DNA of 64,000 nt, taken from NCBI GenBank assembly GCA_028274465.1, contig CM051455.1, positions 113,931,547 to 113,995,546 of the forward strand, in the 5' to 3' direction. A program made the position numbers and the translations under genes. Positions 20,998 to 30,899 of the stretch are shown in pieces. The notes beneath the pieces were generated by a model, which ran no database searches, was not told the origin of the DNA, and saw only the letters and a program-made list of their open reading frames with translations. This stretch comes from Plantago ovata (lineage: Eukaryota > Streptophyta > Magnoliopsida > Lamiales > Plantaginaceae). The first letter of the stretch is position 1, and each line of letters begins with the position of its first letter.

Positions 20998-22187
20998 TGA
21001 TGAACGTGTATTTTACACTTTCATTCAAGTCTTTTTTCACCAATTTACCTATCCTCTATGTTAATTTAGCTATATTATAGTGCATTTTATTAGAATAGTG
21101 TCACGTTTCCCTTTAGTTTGTATTTTACAGGTTTTGGGTGAAAACCGTAGTTTTTCGGGCAATTATATTGAAGAGAACGAAGAATTGGTGTTCCGGGGAC
21201 ATTTTTAGAGTATCTAGAAGATTCTGGATAGGATTGAAGTCTAGGGGTCGAGTCTGAAGGCTAAAAGGTCACTAGAAGGCAAAAACCGAATCCGAAAATG
21301 AAAAGAAATTCAAAAACGCGTCGTTTACCGACTGCACCTCCCGGGCGATTCTCCCGGGACGTGGGGCGGTTCGTCCCACACAGGGCGATTCGCCCGGTGT
21401 GTGGGGCGACTCGCCCCACACAATTCGAACCCCTATATATAGTTGCTCAGTTTTCTCCGTTTTTCATACTTTCTCAGACCTTTTTTCACACCTTTCTCAT
21501 TAGTTTTAGGTAGGAATTCTCCAGAGCCTGTTCTGGGAATTCTTAGCATAGGAGACACTTTTTCTTATCGATTTGGAGCTTGTGAGATCGCGATTTTTCG
21601 GAGATTGACAACCTTCGGTAACATTGTATCTTATAGGTTTTCTATTTATATTTATTTATCTTTCAACATGTTTTCATTCAATCTTGCTATGATTTCTGTT
21701 GATTGCATGACATCTATGAGTAGCTAAATCTATTGTTGGTGATAGTATGTGATTTCTTAGCGAAGGGTTAGTAATTATGCTGATGGCGGTAAATCGAATC
21801 AGACTTTGAGTTATTGCTTTATTTCTTTGATCTATCTAAGCCCTCTATCTTCGTAGTGTTGAATAATAACGGAACACATTGGACAATTCATGATCAAAGA
21901 TCTCTATGCAAAACGATCAGGTACTTCATGCATGATTATCAACCTGATATGCTTTGAATGATCATACTATCACTAACTTCCATTATCTTGATAAGAAAAA
22001 CCTGTGCTAAGTCGTTTGTTGATTTTATAGTTTAAGTTAGATTAGATAAAGCTAGTTATAGTCCTTAGAGATCGACACTCGAGGTTATTTTACTGCTACA
22101 CTACGGTTTTCGTTGTAGTTGTGAATTGCCTTTGGCTAAATACAAATTTATTTGATTAATTAGAATCTGACAAATTCCGGTTCATCA
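20998..22187 (+). mobile_element. 3' LTR of element C
   Basis: The LTR is 1190 bp, closely similar to the 5' LTR apart from scattered substitutions, the missing 45-bp duplicate and a few indels. GC palindromes lie at 21340-21424 and TATATATA at about 21434-21441. Confidence 0.88.
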
Positions 22188-22192
22188 GCAAC

Positions 22193-24213
22193 CTTACTTG
22201 ATTCAGGTTTGTCAGCAAAGGTCTTCTGATTACTTTTAGTAATCTTGCCTTTAGACTTAACAAATTGCTTTTCAGCAACTTGTTTGGCGGAATGCTTTAC
22301 ATCATCCTTTTTCTTAACAGTTTTCTTTTCAGCAACCTGTTTTCCTTTAAAGTCTTGTTACTTTGAGTAGCAACAGCGGGCTTCACGGTCGTAGGTACTT
22401 GATTGCATATTTCAGCAACCTTAGATTGACCAATCTGATAGAGTTCTGGTTGACCATTATCAGTTGCACGTACAAAGGTAATTGGTGATTTGTCTTTACT
22501 CAAGATTATTACATCATCACCTTCATACGTTGCACCTAAACCTTCTTTCTGAGATGGATCTCTCAGATAAGAGTTTAGTTTAGTCAGCGTATTACTTGCA
22601 TCAGCATAAGATTTGCAATTGATTTTCATCTTTTTCATTTCTTGTATTTCAGCAAGCAACTTTAGAATTGAGGACTGATACTCTTCCAATTCTATTGCCA
22701 TTTGAGAATTCTTCTCTGTAACTTCAGCAATCAACTTCTTGAGATGCAATATTTCAGCATCCTTCTTTTCTGACTCTTCTTTCAGCAAAACATACTTTTC
22801 AGTAGTTTGCTTGGTCAGAGTTTCAGCATTCTGTAGTTTCTCTTGCTGTTTGCTCAGAGTTTTCTCAAATCTTTCGATTTCTCCTTGAATTCTATCTAGG
22901 TCAATATCATCTTCACTTTCTGAGTCAGAGTCAGATGTAGGACTGTTTTCCTGACCGGCCATGAGGTAGAATTCGTAGTTTGACACATCTGGATAAGCTT
23001 CCATAGTTATTCCACATACTTCCTTCCCAATCTCTACATCAAGAGTGGCTTCTTCTTCTTCAGTGTCTGAGCTCTCTACCTCACTGTCTTCAGAGCTAGT
23101 ATCAATGCACAACGCATCGATGTTTGCTTGAAGCTTTTTGTTTTCTTCAGCAATCAAAGCCCTTTTGAACTTCTTCTTCTTTTTAGCAGATTTACCTTTC
23201 AGCAAAGGACAATTTGCTTTGAAGTGTCCAGGCTTTTTGCAATAAAAACAGAGATCATTGCCAACTGTTGGTTCTTCAGAGGAACTTGCTTGCTGAGCTT
23301 GCTTGTTCAGCGAGCTAGTCTCATTCTTGTATTTATGGTAGTTGTTACCAATATGTTTGTTCAGCTTCTCTTTTGCTTTTCGCCTTTCAAGTTCCTTACT
23401 GATGAATTTCTTCATGTTTGAACAACTAAAGCATTTTCATCAGCAGGCTCTTTATCATTCTTCTTTTCAGAAGATGACGGCTTTGCAGCAAGAGCAATGT
23501 TTTGCGATTTTTCAGCAAACACATTTTCTCTTTGCTTTGTCTCGTAGTTGACAGTAGCAAGATGAGAGAACAACTATGTAGGTGTGATATTTCGCATTCC
23601 TTGATTATAATAGAAGTTCTGAGTATGGATCCACTCTTGGTTCAGACTTCTAATAATGGTTTTCACCTTCTCAGAATCTGAATAGAGATTTCCAACTCCT
23701 AAGGCAGCCATCTCACTTACTAGAGTTGTGAATCTGAATCCAAGTCTTCCCGTGACTCATTTGTACCTTGTTTAAAGTTCTGAAACTTTAACTTAAGCAC
23801 TTCGAGTTTGTTTTCCTTGGTTTTATTAGATCAGCGCAAAGATCTTGAACCATTTTCCAAGCTTCCTTAGCAGTTTTGGCACCCCACAGTTTGCATTGTA
23901 TAGTATCCGGAGTTGATCGAATGATGATGTTTCTTACTTGGCCATCAAGACGGAATCTTTTGGCTTCGTCGTAAGTCCATTCCTCTCTTGGTTTTGGAAC
24001 GACAGTATCGACTGGTTCACCTAAGATAGTTTCCTTACCAGCGTTTGTGGTTTTGTGAGGAAAACTTCTCTCAAGTTTAGTGATCTTGATAGGTCCATCA
24101 TTTATGACAGTGACCATTTCATCACTAATGGCCTCAAGATGTAGCATCATATTGTTTCGCCATTTTTCATAGTTTTCCAGCTTCAGCAAGGGAGCGTCTC
24201 CTAAAGACATCAT
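22193..24213 (-). pseudogene. Gag of copia element F (UBN2 type with zinc knuckle)
   Basis: A Ty1/copia Gag. The frame from 24213 (MMSLGDAPLLKLENYEKW) runs to 23788 with the gag-polypeptide signature KPREEWTYDEAKRFRLDGQ and WKMVQDLCADL. A 1-nt loss then shifts the frame. A second open stretch, 23415-22297, has CX2CX4HX4C (CFYCKKPGHFKANC), an acidic Ser/Glu region and a long coiled coil. It is split from its continuation (13581-13951) by element C. Confidence 0.8.
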
Positions 24214-24308
24214 GTCAGCAAAAGACTACCAAACTGATCAAGTGAGAGTGATTTACAGAAAGCACCTAAGGGGATCTAGGTTCAGTGCTGAAGGTTAAAG
24301 AACCTCCA

Positions 24309-24320
24309 GCTCTGATACCA
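24309..24320 (-). other. Primer-binding site of copia F
   Basis: TGGTATCAGAGC on the minus strand, two bases inside the LTR; initiator tRNA-Met type, usual for copia. Confidence 0.85.
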
Positions 24321-24322
24321 CT

Positions 24323-25836
24323 TGTTGGTCCCTTTAAACAACAAGAAAAGACTAGGGGGGGGTGAATAGTCTTTTAAACTTTCGTCGTTTAAAAACTTTC
24401 TCAGCAAGTGCTTATTACTTTTCAGTAATGAGTTTGCTGATACTTAACTTTCTCAGCAAGTACTAGTTACTTTTCAGTAACGAGTTTTACTGGTACTTTA
24501 AAAACAGAGTGCGGGAGTCTTTATACAATAAGTGCTTTTCAGAGAGTGCTAGTTTCAGCAAGTGAGCAGAGTGACAATGTACAAATAGTTAAGCTTGCTG
24601 AAAACTAAATGCGGTAAAGTAAATCACACAAACACTTTTATAGTGGTATCTAAGAGTGGCGTAATCTCTCAACTAATCCACTTTGTCCTTTCTAGGACTG
24701 AATCCACTAAGATAAGCTTGAGGTTCCTTACAACACCTATCTATAATGATTCTTCAGAAACCAAAGCACACTTGCTTCGTTTCCAACCTAACTAGAGAAC
24801 GAAACCTTGTTCTCCACCAAACTTGGGACACTTAATCAGCAAACCTATGCTTGATTAATTCCCCCTGAATTTCACGCCTGAAAAAGGGTGTTTATCAGTT
24901 AGAGAGATTTGGGATAAGATGACTTGAGTATAACTTATTCAGCTATAACAAGTTATCTAAAGAAACAAAACTTGAAATACTTTTCAGTAAACAAGTTAAG
25001 TTGTTTCTGGTGTCAAGACTTGTTCTTGTTCGAAAGAAAGAACACTTAACTAATTTCTTAGCCGTGAATGTTCTACTTTTTCACAAGTAGCTTTTGTTTC
25101 AAGCTTAAGTCTTGGAACGGATCAAAAGGTAGTAAAGAGTATGGAAGATTGAGTGTTTAAGCACAAGTGAGAGTTTGATCACGTTGGTGACACACTTCAA
25201 CTCTTTGCCGGATGACCTCTATTTATAGTGAATCAAGGGAGCCGTTTGAATTTCAAATTCTAAGGCTTTGTTCCTTAAGATGTCACTATCTTGCTTTTGT
25301 ACTTTCAGCAGCGTCCTTCATTTGTCTTCTAGTATTCATGTTCTTCGCATGCTTTCTTTGCATTTAATGTTCATTTGAATGGAATTCAAATGTGAACGTT
25401 GGAGTCAATATGCAAGTACTTTCAGCAAGGAGGTCACATATGTATTTCAGCAAGCGGTCAGTCTCAGTTTCAGCAAGAACAACCTACTATGTCATATAGA
25501 TTTTCACTTATGCGAGTTGTTGCTGAAATTTCCACTTTCTGAGCAACATGTGCCTTTGTGGATACCATCTTCAGAAATCTTCTTAAGTCTTCAGTCTTCG
25601 AGTTTTCAAGTTTCTGAACGGTTCTAGTGCTTCAATAGTTCATTTGTAAAAACAAAGTAAATCATCAGCAAAACTAAAGCACCTAACTAGTACCTACACT
25701 AAGTCTTCAGCAAACGTTCCTCTTTTACAATATCGTTAAAATTCTAAATTCCTATGGACCTTAAGATTACTAGTTACTGGACTTTCCTTAATTTAGCATG
25801 GTTAATTGCTTATCAAAATTTACAAGTTTCCTAACA
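24323..25836 (-). mobile_element. 5' LTR of copia element F
   Basis: The LTR is 1514 bp with ends TGTTAGGAAAC..GGGACCAACA on the minus strand. The U5 end holds a roughly 50-bp unit in two copies (24400-24500). The region is saturated with TTGCTGA/TCAGCAA words. Confidence 0.85.
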
Positions 25837-26816
25837 CCTCTGGAGCGTGGTCGTACTTTCCTCTAGAGCGTCGTATGGTGAAGGTTCTAGAACGTCCTTC
25901 GCACTTCAAGTGCCTTCCGTACTGTACCTAGGATCTGAAGTATAACTTAGTAAGAGGGGGGGTTAGTGCCACAAGCCCGGCTTGTCAATGATCAAGCGGA
26001 GGGACGACTTTACGTGTAGGGAGTTGGTAGGCTTCCCTAGTAAATGTAGAGTGAGAAAGTAGTGTGATGATTGAATGATTGATTGATTACCTTGATTCGA
26101 GTGATCCCATATTTATACTAGCAATAGAATATTGCTTGCGCACTTAGGATCGTGACAAGTGTCCGGCCATGATTGAGGCTTCTATGGGCTTAGGCCCATT
26201 TGGAGTGACCCATGGGCTTTGGCCCGGATCTTCCACTAGGGTTCGCAGGGGTAAAATGGTCATCCTTGGTACCAAAGTGCTCCTAGGGCGGGTGTCGCCC
26301 TAGTACCGTCCAAGGACGGGGTAGTAAGGCGACTGCCGAGCTTCTAAGGTCCGAGGACCACCTTTTCCGTAGGACATGTTAATTCTTCCTTGACGTAAGG
26401 AGTTATGTCCGGCCACCTGTGGTAGTAGGGCAGAAGGACACTCGCCCGACTACCTGTGCCAGTAGGGCAGAAGGGCACCAATCTTGTTCCTCTCGGCGTG
26501 CTAGTAGGGCGAGGCTATGTAGCCGGAGGTCGTGGTGTAGCCCGAGGAGCTCTTTGCTGGGCTTGCCTTTCCCCTAGTTGGTGGCTACTAGGACTTTGTC
26601 CTGCTAGTAGGGCGTCACCACGCTAGTAGGGCAGCTCAATGGCTAGCAGGGCAGTTGTACGTTTAGGTCGAACATAAGGACTTAAACTATTTTGCCTAGT
26701 CTTTTGTCTGGTCGGGCCATGATGAAAGGTGATCGGACCCTTCTATCATGGTCAGCCCATGACGCCCTAGTCGGCTCTTAGACGCCCTTAGGGGTTGACA
26801 TATTCCGACACCAACA
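25837..26816 (-). mobile_element. LTR-like fragment of another retrotransposon
   Basis: On the minus strand it begins TGTTGGTGTCGGAATATGTC (from 26816). It has about eight CTAGTAGGGC-type words at 26420-26660 and a TATAAATATGGG box near 26110. It is joined to the copia F LTR at 25836/25837. No PBS, internal region or partner LTR is present, so it is a truncated or solo LTR of a family I cannot name. Confidence 0.5.
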
Positions 26817-27380
26817 TGGACAATGGTTCATGATAAGGGAAGATCTCCATAATATGCGGACTTTATGAGCACGTCTCAGTTAATAAAAGATCCGTTGGAG
26901 ATGCGTTCATACCAAAAGTGAAGAACATCTTGCAGACTCTCCACAACACTATATATATTGGAGAGAGTTCGACTTCACGACTACAGAAGAACCGAGAGTT
27001 AATTAGCAGATTGTTCCATATGGTTATTCTGTAGTATTTCACAAGCTTTATAGTTTAGCCTCTGTTGTATCTCGTATTCAGTTTATTAGGTTTAGACTTG
27101 TCAAGTTCGTTAAGTTCTTGCTTGTGTTTAAGCTAGTATGTATAGATCGAGGTATTTCATACTTTGTAATCTTTTCAAACTAGTGATTTAACCATTGTGC
27201 TCCAAGTTATAGAAATATTACCTAAGAAAAGATTTCTCTGTGGTTCTTTACTTTCCGCTGTATTTGTTTTAATTTTTATAATCTCTGATAAGTCGTGTTG
27301 TGAATTGTAATCTCACAACATATATCATAACATAGTTGATTATGTCTAGTATAAAGTTCAAGTTAGATCATTCACTACTT
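26817..27380. repeat. LTR-like non-coding block, left copy of a duplication
   Basis: It matches 38336-38929 in order (ACAATGGTTCATGATAAGGG, GAGAGAGTTCGACTTCACGA, AGATCGAGGTATTTCATAC). It has a TATATATA word and, near the end, GGTTCTTTACTTTCCGCTG, which looks like an LTR R-U5 region read on the plus strand. Confidence 0.5.
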
Positions 27381-28690
27381 TCACCTCCCATGGCAGAAGA
27401 ATGGATAATATGCATGATTCTGGGCTTGATGTTGAGTAATACTTGAGCAACCATTTCTGAAATTTCCCCATCCCCTTCATAACTAGAAATGATTTCGTCT
27501 ACCCAACTTGGTTGTATACGAGTAACAAGTGAGCATTGTTCGTTTTATGGCCTATTCTCTTCTTCTTGTTCAGACTGTCCGGACAAAGCATCAGCCACAA
27601 TATATGCTTTCCCAGGATTGTATTCTATAGTGAAATTGTATCCCATGAGCTTATATAACCACTTTTGTTGCGACACATTCACTATCTTATATTATCTCAA
27701 GTACTTAAGGTTCAATTGATACGTTCGAATAATGAAAGGAGCTCCAATTAAGTAGCTCGACCATTTCCCAATAGTGAACATAATTGCCAACAACTCCTTT
27801 TCATAGGTGCATAAAGCTTGACTTCTCGGAGACAAGGCTTGACTGAATAAAACTATTGGTTTCTTCCCTTGTAGCAGCACGGCTCCAATCCCAGACATAC
27901 AATTACAATTACTAAAAAACTAGGTCAGTTGCCACGCCATTTCCTCCAATTACATAACCCAGATAATCAATGTGATCCATGCCAAAGCCGCATTTAGATT
28001 TCTTGGTGTATAACTTGTGCTCCCTAAGTAGATGTAGCACCTGTTTGAAGTGACTGGCATGCAAAGTCTCAGTTGGAAGATATATTAAAATATCATCAAA
28101 AAATACAAGTACACATTTTCGGATCAAGGAAGCAAATATTTGATTCATCATCTTCTAAAACGTTGCTGGAGCGTTAATCAAACCGAATGGCATCACTCTA
28201 AACTCGTACTGTCAATGGTGAGTGACGAAGGCAGTCTTGTATTTGCCACTTTCCTTGAGCATAACTTGAAAATATCCCTGCCTCAAGTCCAATTTAGAAA
28301 ATATAGTGGCCCCATTCAATTCTCACAACAAGCTAGTCTTATATCACCGGCATTGGGAATTTGTCCTTAATAGAGATGTCATTCAGCTTGCGATAGTCTA
28401 CGCACATGCGCCAAGTGTTATCCTTTTTCTTGACAAGTAACATCGGAGCTGCAGACGAGCTTGAACTGGGTGCTATGAGGCCTTGATCCTGCATTTCTTC
28501 AACCAACCTCTCTACTACATTTTTCAATATATGTGAATATCTATATGGTCTCATGTAGACTGGCTTTGCTTCTTCTTACATTTCAATCTAGTGTTCAATG
28601 TCGCTAGCAGGTGGCAATCCCTTAGGTTCACTAAAGACATCATTGAATTCTTCAAGTATGTTTTTCATAGATTCTGGTAGCTCTGTAGCT
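27381..28690 (-). pseudogene. Gypsy RT-RNase H relic, left copy
   Basis: Pieces of a Ty3/gypsy pol on the minus strand: an upstream piece EEFNDVFSEPKGLPPASDIE (about 28672-28610), RT start ([38 protein letters not shown]), RT catalytic region with FFDDILIYLPTE (about 28151-27912), RNase H (MSGIGAVLLQGKKPIVLFSQ, YEKELLAIMF), and the post-RNase H word VADALSG. It is broken by several stops and shifts. FFDD replaces the usual Y/F-x-DD. Confidence 0.75.
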
Positions 28691-28768
28691 GGTTGTGAAG
28701 TTGTGAAAGTATGTAGGTCCTATAGATAACCACATTAGGGATAAATGGTACTTGATCACATTCAGTTT

Positions 28769-28770
<2 letters not shown>

Positions 28771-28852
<82 letters not shown>
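28771..28852. repeat. (AT)41 microsatellite
   Basis: 82 bp of uninterrupted AT dinucleotide. The Ile/Tyr frames through it are not genes. Confidence 0.98.
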
Positions 28853-28857
<5 letters not shown>

Positions 28858-29545
28858 TATTCATGTTTATGTTTACCTGTATATGTGTATCATACCTAGT
28901 AATTAGCTTGTCATATCTGTATCTGGTTGTTTGTATGGATTATCAAACATGCCCCCAGTGGATATATGATTATCACATAATAAGTGGAAACTTAAGTGAC
29001 ATATCATATATTCCAAAACCGCCATAGTCGATAGTCATTTGGATAGGGGTACAAATGATGCACTGAGGCTAGCATGCGTTGTGATGTTACATCTCATTTG
29101 ATGGAGTGTGGTCGGTCCCACATCCACGTAATGGACTGGGTCTTCCATAACGGGCGCATGGTTGTTTGAAATAGAACATGGTAAATCCACCGTGAAATCC
29201 ATTTGATGTATGAACTATACCTAGGTGTCTATGGTAGTAGCGGTAGTTGAAGAAGTGATGTAAGATAGTCCTTAGATTCTCGAGACTTTACCATCACATA
29301 TATTGAGCAATGAACTTTAGCTGAAATCAATGTTTACACCCGAGTACGAGGTAGATACGGTCCAGCTGGGTGCCACGGGTTATTTTGGGATATCTGACAT
29401 GTCACGTGATCTCCCACAAATATGTGATGATCATATAACCACGGGGACATGTTTGATATCCATACTAACAACCAGATACATATGACATGCTAATTGCCTG
29501 GTGTAAAATACACATATAGTAAACATAAACATGAATAAACAAACA
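28853..29545. mobile_element. Foldback element with about 120-bp inverted ends
   Basis: The left arm 28853-28978 (TTTGTTTATTCATGTTTATG ... CATGCCCCCAGTGG ... GATTATCAC) is the imperfect reverse complement of the right arm 29420-29545 (GTGATGATCATATAACCAC ... CATAAACATGAATAAAC). The central ~440 bp has no coding frame. It lies directly against the (AT)n tract on the left and a Stowaway MITE on the right. A MITE or Mutator-like non-autonomous element is likely; superfamily not determined. Confidence 0.65.
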
Positions 29546-29549
29546 TATA

Positions 29550-29799
29550 CTCCCTACGTCCCATAACAGTTGCACCATTTTGCCATTTTGGGCGTCCCGT
29601 TAGAGTTGCACCATTTCATTTCTTTGCCATATTTGGACATGGTTTTAGTAATTTTATATTCCATCAACATATTTTTGTGGACACAAATCCTCCCTAAAGT
29701 AAAATCAACACCCACTATCAATATAACTCAATATTTAACTCTTCTCCTTATTTTCTGTGCCCAAAAGCAAATTGTGCAACTGCTCTGGGACGGAGAGAG
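29550..29799. mobile_element. Stowaway-type MITE (Tc1/mariner)
   Basis: 250 bp with ends CTCCCTACGTCCCA and TGGGACGGAGAGAG, flanked by TA on both sides (29548-29549, 29800-29801). The inverted ends extend inward (CAGTTGCACCATTT against AAATTGTGCAACTG). These are the classic Stowaway terminus and TA target site. Confidence 0.85.
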
Positions 29800-29801
29800 T
29801 A

Positions 29802-30654
29802 TAAATTACTGTTGATTTTGATAAAGTACATTTGTCCCTAAATATGGTTGTCTCTAGGACATACATATTTTCAAAGAAAACCTCGCATGAATTAAGATAC
29901 GACGACAAAATTACAGTACATATTGCCGATCGAAAAGGCTTCTGCCACTGAAGGCTCCACTTTATTTGCCTGTTTATCTCTACAACTCTTGCCGATTGAG
30001 AAACTCATGGTTCAATTGTGGGGCCCAATTTTCAACTCCGGGCTGATTGAGAAGTGTTTCATGAATGCTTTCTTCGATCCCTTGGATGAAGGGATCTTCT
30101 TCAGTGCATCCATATTGTGCTGGACAGGCAGCGGAGTAGAGGTGGAGAACCAGCAGAGATGGAGAAAGAGAGAGAGATAAAGAATGAAGAAACGAAGAAT
30201 GAGCGAAATTTATCTTTTAACCCGAAATCAAAACAACCGGGTCAAGTTGGGTTGGAGGATCCGCGAATTTTCAGTTGGCATGGTAAATTGCAAATTAGTC
30301 TGGTCTCTCCCTAAGTTAAAAAGAGACAGTATAACAAAGAGTTTTTTTTTTTTTTTTTGGTTGTGTAAAGATAGTTTTAGTTCTTAGTGTTCAACCATGC
30401 CTGGGTTGCTGGAATTACAATCAAAGGTTGGCCCTTAGGCCTTATCTATTTTTTGAAAAGTATAAAATAGCAAGAAATGATGGGGACTTTAATTTATTGG
30501 ATCAGATATTACAGATATATAAGAATGAGGACTAACAGAAACGATCCAAAACAAATGTGAGGTAGGTGGAATAGTTATATTAAAATGTTTCCGTTTATGG
30601 GACGTAACCGTTCTAATGGGAGAAAGTGACTGGAGTATGGCATTGCTTCTTATG
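29802..30654. other. Non-coding, no gene seen
   Basis: AT-rich sequence with a 19-T run near 30341 and short frames without recognisable content (for example 29923-30180). The stretch near 30590-30640 (TTATGGGACG..GGAGTAT) may be a decayed MITE end. Confidence 0.4.
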
Positions 30655-30765
30655 AGCTTGTTTCTTGTTGAGTGTTACATGAAAGAATACGGAGTGTCGG
30701 AAGAAAGATGCAGTGGCGGCTAAGTTTGTGAAAGCATCAGAGGAGAGATGGAAAAGCCATCCCTG
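30655..30765 (+). pseudogene. Terpene synthase C-terminal fragment
   Basis: The plus strand reads VECYMKEYGVSEE and then, in a shifted frame, VAAKFVKASEERWK. This is the ECYMKEYGVSEE-x-A...F.....WK segment characteristic of the C-terminal domain of plant terpene synthases, which lies after the NSE/DTE metal site. No upstream DDxxD part is visible. A weaker possible continuation is at 30810-30880. A short decayed relic. Confidence 0.5.
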
Positions 30766-30899
30766 TTTGGGAAAATTGCATGTATGAGATTCTAGCAGGA
30801 AACAGAAATTTAAAGATCAACAGTATTCGCCTCTGATGCTTTCTGTTGTGGGAAGGCCTATGTCAATGCGTCATGCTTCAATCAAAAATATGTTGTAGG

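Larger units (their letters stand above)
13952..22187 (+). mobile_element. Complete gypsy-like element C, 8236 bp
   Basis: 5' LTR 13952-15196, PBS 15200-15217, gag-protease 15340-17498, spacer, leader intron, ORF2 relic, long 3' non-coding region, a purine-rich tract before the 3' LTR, and 3' LTR 20998-22187. Flanks are TCAAC (13947-13951) and GCAAC (22188-22192), a 5-bp target duplication with one mismatch. The element has no RT, RNase H or integrase. It sits in copia F. Confidence 0.88.

Noticed and set aside
28652..29027. Frames of alternating Ile and Tyr on both strands
   Set aside because: Translation of the (AT)n tract.
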